A stretch of DNA of 35,395 bases from Paramacrobiotus metropolitanus (Eukaryota > Tardigrada > Eutardigrada > Parachela > Macrobiotidae): contig NW_026570589.1 in assembly GCF_019649055.1 (NCBI RefSeq), forward strand, positions 1 to 35,395. The letters are read 5' to 3'. Below the pieces are notes generated by a model. It saw only the letters and a program-made list of their open reading frames with translations. It was not told the DNA's origin and did no database searches. How positions within the stretch are numbered: the first letter of the stretch is position 1; each line of letters opens with the position of its first letter. Positions 18,731-30,646 of this stretch are shown one piece after another. A program made the translations under genes and the position numbers.

Positions 18731-21355
18731 TCAGTTAGAGTCATCTGAATCCGTTTCAGGCGCTGCTGGTTCCTCAACGGGCACCAGCAGGGAGAGTGTG
18801 AACATGAGCAAACACTTTGGAGGCAGCTTGGTAGCAACATCATTTTTGACTTCGCTGAGGTTCATGGGCTTTTTCTTCTTCCACCTATGCATTAATAATA
18901 ATAAAACATTGTTCAGTTTTTCATCGCGTTACGTGATTTTTGAAAGTTAGCTTCTAAGTATTCCGGCCGTTTGTCACACTCACAATTCGTAGCAAAGCGA
19001 GAAAAATGGCCAGACACCAAAGCACTTTTTTGTTAAATCATCCTTCGTCAAGGAATTTAGCCAGGTCAACATGGCTCTGATTTTGTTATCAGGAAGTGTG
19101 GGACACAGTGCTTCCAGCGCTGATTGAAAGGCTTCTGCCAACGTTGTGGCTGATTCGGTGAAGCTGTACTTAAAATAAGGAAACACAAAAATGAACGGCT
19201 CTTCGCAACACGCCCGGGAAGTGCGGCATGGAAGGATGCGGATACGCTTCTCCGAAGGATACTTATAAGATATCGACGCAAAACATATTGAAAGTTTGCT
19301 ATCGAAGCAGCAGTTCTTCAGCAGTATGTGGCGGCACACCCGGGCATATTCAGCTACCGGCTGAAACGTTGTTCTGAATGTAACAAAATCGTCATCCGTA
19401 TGCAACATGGGCCATGGCGAGGAAAGGCAAGGGAATTCTAGAAACTCGTGGAATGTCAGTAACGAATTGTCGGCGACGATCAGCCAATCGAGTTTAACGC
19501 CCAAAAAAGGCAGAACAACGTTCGCCAGATGATGCAGACATTTGTCCCAGTTACCAATGAGGCAGATGATTTTGGTGTTGGTTGTTACTGTGCTACACAG
19601 TATGTAGATTATGGCAGCTCGATCTCCGACGAAGTCGGCACTCTGCTGCCGTGAGAACAGTTTTAGAGCATCGAGGGTATTCATAGCATGACGTGGCAAG
19701 ATTAGACACTGTTGGATCATTTCAGAGCACAGTAAGTGATGAAAAAATTTACAAGTTCTGAAAGCAAAAAAAATGTACATTGTCAACGAAACATACTGAG
19801 AATACCGTAGCAAAAAATACAGATGCCGGACTGCAGCAACATCCAGATAATTGAGACAGGGCTATTAAACAGCATTACAAATAAGGAAATCCGCCAACTA
19901 CGGTACCTGCGAATCTGATGTTGATGAAAAACATCCAAATATGAAAATACAGCGAGATGTAACTCCCCAAATAGGTCGCCAAAGCGCAAATCACTGGGGT
20001 CGTTCAGGTCTACAGAGTGCGCACATTAGCAGAGAGCAGCAGAAAATGTTAAAAGAACTGACAGTACGCAAGTTTCCCAACAAGGATGGCTTAATTATAA
20101 TGCTCTAAAATTTAGCTATTTCAACGATGAGTCGTAAGTATTTCAAAGATGAGTCATGAGTACTGCAAAATAGAAGCGCACTTGACCAGCCCGATTACTT
20201 TTGCACTAAAACAGAGCAAATTCCCATTTTAACAATTTTAACGCTGTCGTGAATATTTTGAATATTCGATAGGAATTCTATCTAATATTCAAACATCATA
20301 AGGTTACACTCTGGTGATTTGGAAATCTTTATGCCCGCAACACCAGGACAATGAGAACAGCGAATTAAAACGTTGATGGAAACGCTGCTGGTAATGGAAA
20401 ATAAAATGAAGTTCTGAGCTGATGATTTGCAGACATAAATTAATTTCGAATTTTGAAATGACAGAAATTTTTTACCACAACGTACAAGATTGTGAGCATC
20501 ACTCCATGCCATGCAATCACGCTGACATGACTTTCCAACAATCTGCCCACGGTTTTCGTTATGCTCCTGGTCAGCGATGTTACGAACCGCTTAATGGCGA
20601 ATACCGAATATTCAAAATGACCTCGTCTCCGGGGCCTTGATCGCGACCCTTGCAGCCAACACGGCAACACAACCATCCACAATCCCGAGAAACATTATAT
20701 TTTTCCACACGCCACATGTCCGAAGTAAACTGACTGCGAAAGTGTGGCATGTCCTTAATGCGCTCCAGTAGAGCAACAACATCGGGAATATCCCATTCAT
20801 ACTTTGGAAAAAGGGATCAGCACGCGACGGAAGGACTCCTTGGTCACGGGAGGTCCCAGCGGTCCGTTTCGGCGAGCACGCTTCAAGGCCGGCATTATTA
20901 CCGTCCAAGACGCGGTAACGGTGTCATGCGGCAGATAAACCTCGACATTCAAGAGCGTAATATTATCATAGCAATACAGCTCTGCGGAGCGTACGGCTGC
21001 CATGATTCCGGATGATCGTCATCAACACTGACCAAGGTATACATCCATTTTTGATTTCAGTCTCTTGGATGTTGCAACTGGTCCGGCCAACCACCCTGCG
21101 CAGGTTCTTCATGGGTATCAGCCGCAGTTGTTGTTGCATACAGCCGATGCGCACCCAACAGTGATCATTTTCCAGTCCACAGACATACCCGCGGTATACG
21201 GTCCTATTGTCGCCCTCACAATCAGTGTAGTCCACAATATCGACAACAAACCGGCTGTAAATTCCCGTTAGCAGTGGCGTTGTGTATATTCGCGCAAACA
21301 AAAAGTCTTCCATGATGGATACACCGGGCAATTGGGCTGAACCTGCATGCTTCAC
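18731..21355 (-). CDS. F-box protein gene, copy 2 (complete 3' end)
   Basis: Multi-exon minus-strand gene. The N-terminal exon starts at ATG 21355 or at the in-frame ATG opening MEDFLFARIY at about 21313. Its module runs to NLRRV, after which copy-specific deletions shift the frame. The F-box is split between exon 19907-20009 (VELHLAVFSYLD...QIRR) and exon 18984-19757 (TCKFFHHLLCSEM). The junction is in phase across a 149-bp intron (19758-19906). The long exon is fully open and leucine-, cysteine- and aromatic-rich. It ends at a GTGAGT donor; a 99-bp intron (18885-18983) leads in phase to the last exon 18731-18884, which starts WKKKKPMNLSEV and ends in an acidic tail, DSDDSN. F-box proteins recruit substrates to SCF ubiquitin ligases. 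The layout (N-terminal module, F-box, long C-terminal region) resembles a family I associate with tardigrades, from memory only. Exon limits between 20015 and 21000 are unresolved. Confidence 0.65.
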
Positions 21356-22094
21356 AAATTCTTCACATAGTTTGACTCACAAGGGCAAAGGTATTGTTTT
21401 TCGGTAACTATATTTTTACTAGCAGTAATTATACAGCTTGACCTATATTATTCAGTTTGTGTGCGTTTGCAAATTTACACTGTGGGATTAAATTTTAGCA
21501 TAGAGAATTATGGACTACTGCAGTTCCTTCCGCTGTATATGGGACTGACCAAGATCAATACATGCGAGATCAGGCACGAATGGACAGAGTGGAAATAAGG
21601 AGGCAATCAATCGATACTTCATAGTTCATGTGCTGTTTAAGTGATTCACCGCGCAAATGGCCATACAATACATCATCATTTGGATTCTAAACCGACTAAC
21701 AGCCTAACGGTAGTGTGTACGTACATAGCCGCCCCGCACGTACTCCTGGGAACAACGGTGCACTACAGAAACCGGCAAGTTGGTCCATAATAATGCACTG
21801 GTTGCTAGTTACTTGCGATTGCAGGTTAAACTTCATCGAATAATGTCAGGTCAAGTCCTGGTCAACCATGAATGTTTCTGCTACGACTGCTACAGTATAC
21901 TAGCACACAAAATTAATAGTTATAATATTAACTGGCGTTATTTCTCGATGTCGATTAACGCCGTTGATTCTATACTCGATAAGTTGAAATACGTACATAC
22001 ATGGTTACACATTGTACCGGTACATCTCATAATAGGCAATATCACACAATCAATTTCTGCGTAAAAAAACGAGTGTCACTGTCAAGATATGTGA
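21356..22094. other. Intergenic, copy 2 of 2099-2853
   Basis: Same content as in copy 1: no gene. The insertion AATTGGGC near 21330, absent from copy 1, moves the upstream ATG of the F-box gene into frame. Confidence 0.5.
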
Positions 22095-22096
22095 TA

Positions 22097-22761
22097 CAGT
22101 GGAACCTCCCGACCCTGAACACCCTCGGTACGCAATTTCTTGTTCAGTGTTCAGAGGTGATCATGATTCAGAAGTACTGCCCCTAGGGCGGATACCTTCT
22201 TAGGGGCCCCTGGCTTTATATCAATTACACATAACAAGCTAATAAGCCTAATGTAAGATAATTATGATTTGTATCGCGTTTTATTTATTAATTCGTTATC
22301 GCTTAAGACAACGTGTTTACACGACAATTAGAACTGAAAAAAATTAAATTCGTCGGCCGAAAACTTGTCGAGGATAGACTTTTCTGATCCGAATAAGCAG
22401 CGGTCAGCTTGTCCGCGACGTGTTCTTTGCCGTGCTGTTCATTTAAAAACTAAAAATTTGTTCACAAAATAAAAATACTAAACGGCAGACGAATAGTTAC
22501 AATTAATCTACCTGAACACCATGAACGCTTGGTTTTCCCGGATGTTTTGCTGAACTGCTCTGTTTAAGTCTGAAGGTCTAATTTACTAAGAAGACACACT
22601 ACGGTACATATCAGAGTGTTCACGGTTCAGAGTTCAGAGGTGTTCAGGGTTCAGAGGTCCCCCTAATGTTTACATTACGAGAAACGCCGGTCGAAAAAAA
22701 GTTGTTCAAGATTCGGAGGTGTCCAGCGTTCGGGGTGTTCAAAGAGTAGGAGGTTCCACTG
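22097..22761. mobile_element. pogo-like MITE, copy 2
   Basis: Counterpart of 2856-3545 at the same place in the second 19-kb copy, 665 bp, with the same CAGTGGAACCTCC ends and flanking TA (22095-22096, 22762-22763). Identical insertion site means the insertion came before the large duplication, or the two copies are the same locus. Confidence 0.75.
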
Positions 22762-22763
22762 TA

Positions 22764-23436
22764 TATAGAAAACAAGACTTGTGATAGGTGAGAAATGGGA
22801 CTAAACTGCTCATTTTTAGTGGTTTTGCTACGTAACAGGGGTGATTGTTCGCATTTTGCAGTGTCTAAAACGATATTGCTGTTAATACAGACCTTGCTTT
22901 CAGATAGCATTTCCCAGATAACCTTTATCACTTCCTTATTGTAATAACTGCGAGAAGTTAATTTTATTATTAATTTTTAACTAGAATCTATAATATGCAA
23001 ACTGCATTTCGCAAACCTGCTAGCGGATTTTACGAGAATCGAGTGCAATGAGAGCAGATCTTTCGTTTCTCATCCATACAAAGGTCATTAGAATGTCGCA
23101 GGTTTCACAGCAAAAACCAAACAGAAATCTAGCTACACGAGATACAGAAGTAACGTGATATCCTGCAATATATTTATTATTAGTTGTTCAAACGTAAACA
23201 TCAAAACATGAGCGACACAATTGTTGCAATACATATTCGTACAATCGTACACTGTTCAACTTTCCACTCTACTGTATCATTTACCAAAATTATTGTAGTT
23301 TCAAAAGCTGCCCGTTATGAAAACTATATTTAAGTTATGAAAACTATGAAAACTTCCATTTGAGTGTAGCGTGTCTAGATAAATAGCGTGTCCTAGTTCT
23401 GACGGGCCTTAAAGAGCAGCACCTGAAAGATGGAGG
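22764..23436. other. Intergenic, copy 2 of 3548-4232
   Basis: No gene; leader region of the orphan gene's second copy, with small deletions in the direct repeats. Confidence 0.5.
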
Positions 23437-24575
23437 ATGTTGGCAATCTTGGAACGGCTGCCTTACCCGTCAACTGGCGAGAATGACGATTTCGTAACAG
23501 CTGTCCCTGCAGTAATGGCCGTTTTGCGTGGACTCCGACAAGTGTCGACTGACAAGGACTTTAACGTCCTTGCCATGAATCATCTGCAAAGATCGGCCTG
23601 GGAAGATTTCTTCACGATGCTGAAGGAGTTGTCGAAATACGTGGATGAAGTGAATCCCACGTATTCAACTTCCTACGAGCAATGGAAGCAGCATAAGCAG
23701 TACCAGACGGATCCGTACTTGGATGTGAACTGTGACGACATCGCACTGGACAAACTGCTTAGCTTCCAGAAAGCGGTTTATCGGATGGTACGCTATAGAC
23801 GGGTGGCGGCAGGACATGGTCGATCTCTGACGTCGACCATTATCGCTGCGTCACTCCAGAAGATGGCAGGACTTGTGGAGTTTGTGGTCGATTATATGGA
23901 CCTTATGGATAAGGTGCCATACCTGATTCCCTACCAGTTTGACCAGGTCGCGTTCAATCCGCGTTCAACGGCTCGTCTGATCCCGCAGGAAATTGTAGAG
24001 AGCGAGGCGGAGCCAGGAGGATACGCTACGCGTCAAAATATAGGAAACGGCACCAGCAAGGAGGCCCAAGACTTCCTGCGTCAGCGTGACATCCTGAAGA
24101 AACGAATTCAGGAGGTGGTGGCGGAATTGCCAAATGTGCATTTGATGACGCCGTGGTTTTGGCGTGTTTATCATGCGGTTGTGCAGACTGTGAACGGAAT
24201 GTCCCTTCGATTCAGTTTGCCGCAGTATATTCCGCACACCAAGGATAAGACCACCGATCTTATGCACTTATGAAAAGTGGCATAACATGGACCCGAAAAT
24301 CCGAGAGCAGCGCGATTGTCCAGGGTAAACTCATCCTGGAGCTGGACATGCTGCGTGCCCTGCAGAAAAACCGAGCGGAGATGAAAGCGATGTTGGCCCC
24401 CTTCCACCTATCCACACCGACGACAACCTTCCATATCCTCCCGGTGACCGCCCGCGCCATGGAGATCCTGGATCGTACAGAACAAGGGAACCAGGATGCT
24501 GCCAAGCGAATGAAGGATGCGCGAGAGGGTTGGACGGACGCGGCGTTTGCACTGAGCGATCTGGAGCGCCTGTGA
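23437..24575 (+). CDS. Orphan helical protein, copy 2 (frameshifted)
   Basis: Counterpart of 4233-5373. The first 270 or so residues are almost identical to copy 1. A two-base loss near 24255 (ACCACCGATC against ACCACCCCGATC) then shifts the frame, with two more single-base losses near 24304 and 24313. From about 24270 the last part is open to TGA 24573-24575, intact where copy 1 is broken. The two copies are therefore damaged at different points. One base is also missing just before the ATG, closing the upstream extension seen in copy 1. Confidence 0.65.
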
Positions 24576-24684
24576 AGTCCAGATGTGCGGCAAAGCGGTG
24601 GATGGGATAGCGGTATCTTCGGAAGAACGGCAAGGATATCCCCCGGGACACGATTACGCGGATGAGGCTCCCAAGGAGAGGTAG

Positions 24685-25482
24685 CTTGTGTTATTGTTGT
24701 TTTCTTGTATAGTGGGTTCCTGCGGACGAAACCGCCTAAATGCGGGGTAACATTCCATGAGTAATGTACGTCGTTTATGTACTTATCTGGTAGAGTACAT
24801 GCGTGTTTCTTCCGTTTTAAGCTTACTAATTGGTCGATTGTATGCGCCGTATAATGACGTCGGCGCTGTTTTACGTTTTGCTAACTTTCCCATGTATAAG
24901 CAGAGAAATGATCATCTGTTTTGGATAGCGAAAGTTAGTCTAGACAAAGTGATGTGTGAACTGGCAATTGCTAATAAGAACTTGTGTTATGAGAGCTCAC
25001 GGTCTTCTGTAGCGAAAACATTAGTGTGTGTACCTACAGGAAGTCACCATTATCTGGATAACTACATCATCCAGAGTTTATTCGTGCACGTAGTTGGATT
25101 ACTGGTAAAAAAAGTATTGCTAGTAGTCTGAGGATTAGACATAAGAAATAGTTCATAGTGTTTATTTCCACTTTATCTGCTGAGTTTGGATGGTCATCTA
25201 GTACGGTAGATGAAGTGCATCTTCCATATAGCATGTCAGTATACTGAGCAACAACGCAATCACGATCAGCTAAATTTATTATCAAAATATCCTAAGAAGT
25301 AAAATTAAAACTACAAGCGAACTCTCTGTTAGCGTTAAGCACCGGCAGCGCACGCACGCAGAGAAAAACCATAATGAGCCTCGTACGTTGATAATTAGAT
25401 GACCAACAGGAAAGTGTCTCGCAAAAGCATGCCAGAAATGACGACAGCACGGGATAGCGTACAATGCGTTTCAAACCGGTCT
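24685..25482. other. Intergenic, copy 2 of 5483-6346
   Basis: No gene supported. The 124-aa plus-strand frame at 24757-25131 exists only in this copy. Confidence 0.45.
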
Positions 25483-25799
25483 TATGACTGGTATATGCAC
25501 GGATGCTCCCAGGAGTCTTCCCCAGAACTTATTTTTATAGGTCGCGTGGACTTTGTACAAATGCCCATCGACGGTGGAAGTGGGCTGGTTGTTGCTGTCA
25601 CATCCGTATGTTATATCCCCGGGGCGATGGTACACAACAGCAACCGGCTTTCCATCGCAGTCGCCGCCAGCGTACACGTGAGCTGGCATCAACCACTGAA
25701 TGCGCCGAAAAACTGGTTGCATCACATACTATTGCATGAGGCTGAGCTGATTCAGCTTACCATGCAGACCACCAGGAGACCAACGGTCAGGATCATCAT
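25483..25799 (-). pseudogene. CRP1, copy 2 (frameshifted)
   Basis: Counterpart of 6347-6686. The signal-peptide exon (25761-25799) keeps MMILTV... and the GTAAGC donor, but one T is lost upstream so the outer ATG is out of frame. In exon 2 (to 25695) one G is lost within the codons of the CCC triplet and two more bases nearby, destroying the cysteine cluster. Further indels change the C-terminus. If these are sequence errors, the gene is intact. Confidence 0.6.
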
Positions 25800-25967
25800 A
25801 GTTTGGATGACATAATCCGCACGTTATTGCACAAACTTGAAATTTAACGTTACTTCTACTGGCACTAGTTTTGAACCTATGAACCCGAATAGTTTTATCT
25901 TGCTTATATGCCTTTCAGTCAAACAGTTGGAATGGGTTGCCTGTCTGCATGGACCACGTATAATTTA

Positions 25968-28900
25968 TAGTTTGGGTAGTAAAAGTGTCTGCAGTTTTAT
26001 TTATTTTACTATACCTTCAGAAAAGTTTACTTATTTTTTACTAACTACGGCAGTTTCCATTGACTTTTACTTACTTAAATTTAATATTATGCGTCAAACA
26101 CATTTACTTACTAAATAAATAAATTTACTAAATAAATGTGCGAAACGAGATTTAATTGCTTTTTTCCACGCAGCTACAGTTGTTCTAGTTTCAGGTTCAG
26201 ACACAATTTTTTGCTTCAATACTGAAAACGGTGAAAAGTATCCACTATCCACATAACATTACGATTGCAGCACTATTCTCTATAATTATCATTCATCTGA
26301 CAAAGACTCAATATATATTTTTTCACATTTGCATTTCAATCGTGATCCACTAACGCGGTTTCTTCGGCCACTGCTCGTGTGACCCGCAGCGGAAAATACC
26401 GCTCTACATCTGCTGTGCTGCTTCCTATGAGAATATCCAGCGCCAATAAACTCAGCAGCGGAACAGTGCTCCGTTTTGTCAGTACATTCTTGGGTCGTAC
26501 TCATGGTTAATGTCCGAAGCCGAAACACTACAGTACGTATCCAGTTCTTTCGACAATAACGACCACTTAGACTTTCCGCTACATTAGGTGCACACCGCGG
26601 CGTAATTCCGGTCAGGTAAGACAGTTCGCAGATCTTCGTTTTCTTCAGTGGCGGAGAGCTAATTTCCGTTTCGGCAGACGTTGTAACAGCTAAACTTTCC
26701 TCGGCTGTATTTGGGCAAACCTTTTGTCGCACCAGGAATAATCTTGTAAGTTCGTCCCGCGCCGCTTTAATCTCTTGGACAGTCAAATAGTCTTTAAACC
26801 ATACATGTAAAAAGTTTGCTGCGAGGTAGATGGCTTTGTATTTAGAGTCAGCTGCATCCACAACATAAGCGAATCGCGCAGCCATTTGCTCCTTCATTTT
26901 TGCAACCACTTCCGCGAAAACTAATTCCGCACCGTACGAATTAAGATCCAGATACGTCAAGAGCCGACTGATTCTCCAAATGGTAGTTAATCTCCTTCAC
27001 GTACGGCAGAATCATGTGGATTGTCGCAGACTTTTCGGAACTCATTTTATCAGTAATCTAAAAGACGTAACAGTAAGAAAAGTACGCAACTTTACAGTCT
27101 ACATAAATATTTGTTCACATATTTACGAACAAACGATAAAGTTGAGTTAGCTGCGAATAACTATATTTACTCGATGGAAAACATTAAGCATTAAAAGGCT
27201 ATTATTACACACTGAGTACAGTACACCATAATTGCTAGAGTATACATGTATATATCATTTGCACTGGATACAAATATTGCACTTTGCTTGTATTTCTTTA
27301 ATATTTACAGACTAACGACGATCGAAGGTACATGCAAATCATGAACAAAAGGTGTAAGCTGTAAGCAAACATCTACGATAAAAAGATTTCACAGCCTAAT
27401 TAATAATTATTACTACATAGTACTTACAGTGTCAAACTTTCCAAGTAGAAGATCGACTCCTTCTAAAATTTTCCATTCCAGTGGAGACAGGTCGGATACT
27501 TTAAGGTTCGCATCAACAATAACTTTTCGCACGCAATCTTTCAGAGCTCAAGTAGGCGTCAGACCATCAACAAAGTCGAATTCAGCGTGTAGACACGTCA
27601 CATATCAGTTTACGCTTTCCAGTGCGAATCAGTGCAGTAGTAGCATTGGCCGACTTATTAAGCGGAGACAAGGAAGCGAACTTTTCATCAGGGGCTTTAC
27701 TTCTACTGCTTTCTCAAAATCCGCACAACAAGCTGCAGCGTATGGATGAAACACGGGTGGCGATTGTAATCCGTGTACAATCTGTCCTCGTTGTCCTCGA
27801 AATCCAGAAACTGCTGGCTGTCGTTGTCCACGGCTGCATCGTCAAAGGAGATCGCTTGTGCTTAACATATACATTTCGTCTGTTTCTTCACTGGGAATTC
27901 TTCCTCATCACGAATGGTTAGTTTCGCACTGATAAAATTCTTGAACGCGCATACCATATTGGAGCCGTTGTCAGTTAAAATAGCAATAATGCGGTCTGGC
28001 GATATCTTCCACTCATCCAATATCTCCTTCACAAGGACATAAACCTTCTCTGCGGTGTGCGGGAAGGGAAACTTCGACAGGCGAGTGTACAACTCCGCGT
28101 CTCTCTAGTAGCCGCATCGACATAGTGAGCATTTAACCCCAAAATGACTCCGTCATTCCTTTTTTGTCCAAATATCTGAAAAACTGAAATATTTGGTGCA
28201 ATTAAGGAAATATAGTAGTGTCGGACTGTCGGTGAATAGTAAAAAAATAGTAAAGTGGTATTGATAAATGGCTTAGTAGTGTCACAAAATTTATTATTTT
28301 AATTACCCGTGCTTAACGCGATAAGACCTGCACCGTCCAGCTCAGACTGCATCTTTGCTCTGATGTCACTCCAGACCCCATTCATCTCCGTCATCGCCGT
28401 TTACGCCCGATGTTCGGGCAGCGAGATCAGGGTTTGGAGTATTTTCGAAACCGCTTCTGCTCAACATAACTGAAGGGCGCCGTCGTTTCCGCAATCAACA
28501 GGGCAGTCTCGCGCAGAATCAAGTTATACCTAAATAATAATTTCAGGTGATATACGGTTTGTTAAATGCAACAAAATAAAACACGAGTTGAAAATATAAC
28601 AGTAATAATTTAAAATTTATCGCGTGCTTTTATAACAATCTTTGGTAAAATAAATGGAAAACGATTTGTCCAATTAATTTAACAGTTACCGTGGTTCTAT
28701 GAATCCCGCTCTTCGGGAATGCAGTTAGCGTTGTCTGTATGCTGCCGTCTTCTCTTTCACCCGCTTTCTTTGTTCCTCTTGTTTCGTGTAATCCTTGAAT
28801 TCTTCAACATGCTTTGCGCGAAGATGTGCCACAAGATTACCGGTGTTTTTCCAGAAAGAACATGACCGCAATCATTAATCAGGCACTTGGTCGAGTTAGC

Positions 28901-29700
28901 AGGCGCTGAATACTCATTTCCACACAGCTGACACGACTGGTCGCCCATAATCGCCGCTCTTTAAGTTAGGGTGGAGTGATGAAGGTGATGGAGGAGGCGT
29001 TGAAGAGACTGATGAAGGGGAAGGTGGAGGCATCGGAGAAACTGGTGACACAATGCTGACGTCGTCGGTATCCGATAACTCCACAGAGGTTCTTGGCGCC
29101 TGCCTGCCCTGACATTTTTTCAGGTGTCTTAACTGTCTTTGAAATCTTCGTTTAACTTCGACCTCTTTCAAGCGAAGCATGACCCAAGGTGGCACAGAAC
29201 GAATAAGAGTATCCCACAGGAATAAACTCACATATCTTACATCAGCAGTTTTATAAAAAACACACCACTTTGAGAGAGAATACTATTCTCAGAACAGTAA
29301 TACTCGTAATACTAATTATATTATTCATGCTTGCACCACTGGTCTGCATCTAGGAGTGCGAAACGAAGGCTTACGTAACCGCCACTAATGGTTGTTGCCT
29401 ATTTCTGAAGCACTTGTCAGTTCGGCCGGTCTGCGACGGTGCTTACTTGAAGAGATGACTTAAATCACAATAATTTGACGACGATCGATAAATAAATTAA
29501 TAAAATGAATTAGTAATGAATTAATAAACAAATTATTTATCACGAGCAAAACTATTTACTTACTATTACCACTTGCGGCCTGAAATATACTTACTTCTTT
29601 TGGCTCTCCAAACTTACTATTTACTACACTTTTAATATTAGGCCGACTTTTACTAGAAGTAAATGGCCGTTATTTAATTTTATTTAGTAGCACAACACTA
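25968..29700. mobile_element. hAT transposon, copy 2 (decayed)
   Basis: Same insertion at the same site in the second 19-kb copy, 3733 bp. The right duplication ATAATTTG (29701-29708) is intact, the left is ATAATTTA (25960-25967), and the left end has lost a base (TAGTTTGGG). The insertion is therefore shared by both copies of the large repeat, not an independent event. Confidence 0.9.
26289..29180 (-). pseudogene. hAT transposase, copy 2 (many frameshifts)
   Basis: Counterpart of 7199-10162 with the same four-exon layout. Indels break the BED finger exon (around 28915, near its tryptophan, and around 28850), the RNase H exon (around 27550-27720 and 27850-27890) and the C-terminal exon (around 26300-26560). 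The TDNGSN segment and part of the dimerisation region can still be read in separate frames. Non-functional as written. Confidence 0.85.
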
Positions 29701-29708
29701 ATAATTTG

Positions 29709-30328
29709 TCTCATAAGTACTGAGTAGTTTGTACATGCCACGGCTTTCGTATGCAGTGCGGGTTTTCAAGCATGCTGAATCAAATTCCTGCAGCCATAAA
29801 TGTCGATTTAATTCAGTTTTCGGGATAACTACTCGAACAACAATTTGCGTTCCCGGAAACGATGTCATCGTTATGAAAATTTTGATATAACATCGACGGT
29901 TTTTTATTCTACCAGGTGCCGATTCGAAGTGTGTCTTACCAAAATTCAAGAACCCTCCATTTAACCCACTTCAGTTACCTGAGTTACTGCGGTGTCATCA
30001 GCTTACTTGCGTGCGTGGCACCCTACTGGTCTTATATGGAACATGGCTTAGCGAAATATTAAGTAGGCAGATTTCATAATATTTTGCTGCAGGTTGTTAA
30101 ATTTGCTGTGAGCTTTGCTATCACTGTATTGGATTATCCTGGTTGTTTGAATATCAGTAATACAGGAATACTTTATAGTTTATAACTGAAAGGCACTCAG
30201 AGTAGCGCTAAGCACAGGCGGCGCAAGAAGTAATTTTTATTAAGCCTCAAACACGGATAATGATGATTATATTACATAACCATTGTCTCAAATTGCGCAC
30301 AAGACGACGGTACGAAAGATCATACAAT
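29709..30328. other. Distal CRP1 upstream region, copy 2
   Basis: Counterpart of 10703-11322. At 29880-29932 it has a segment including GTGCCGATTCGAAGTGTG that copy 1 lacks but the CRP2 upstream region has (GCCGATTTTGAAGTGTG near 12015), so this copy keeps the older state at that point. Confidence 0.55.
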
Positions 30329-30646
30329 TCAATCCTTCCAGGTGCCATCCAATCTGCATGGATGGTGCTTTACGTTTCCATGATTTTAGCGTTATAGTTT
30401 ATTGACCGTGATCATGCCCCGTAGATGTGACAGTGATATCGCTGTCACATCGGTACAGCGGCCAACCCACACAACAGCAAGCCGGCTTTTTAATGTTTCC
30501 ATCACAGTCACCGTCGCCGTACACGTGAGTCGGCATCAGTCCCTGAGTGTACCGAAAAGCCACCAGTTACAACGTTTTACTATTACACTGAGAAAGCTGT
30601 CTGAGCTTACCATGCACACCAAGAGACCAAAGGTCAGGACCATCAT
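30329..30646 (-). pseudogene. CRP2, copy 2 (frameshifted)
   Basis: Counterpart of 11323-11657. The signal exon (30611-30646) has lost one codon in frame and keeps the GTAAGC donor. The cysteine cluster in exon 2 (to 30542) is intact, but several deletions around 30385-30440 remove part of the region between YRCD and HPC and break the frame. Confidence 0.65.

Noticed and set aside
24757-25131. 124-aa plus-strand open frame after the orphan gene
   Set aside because: It is broken by indels in copy 1 (5560-5930), has no domain or splice context and has AT-rich, UTR-like composition.
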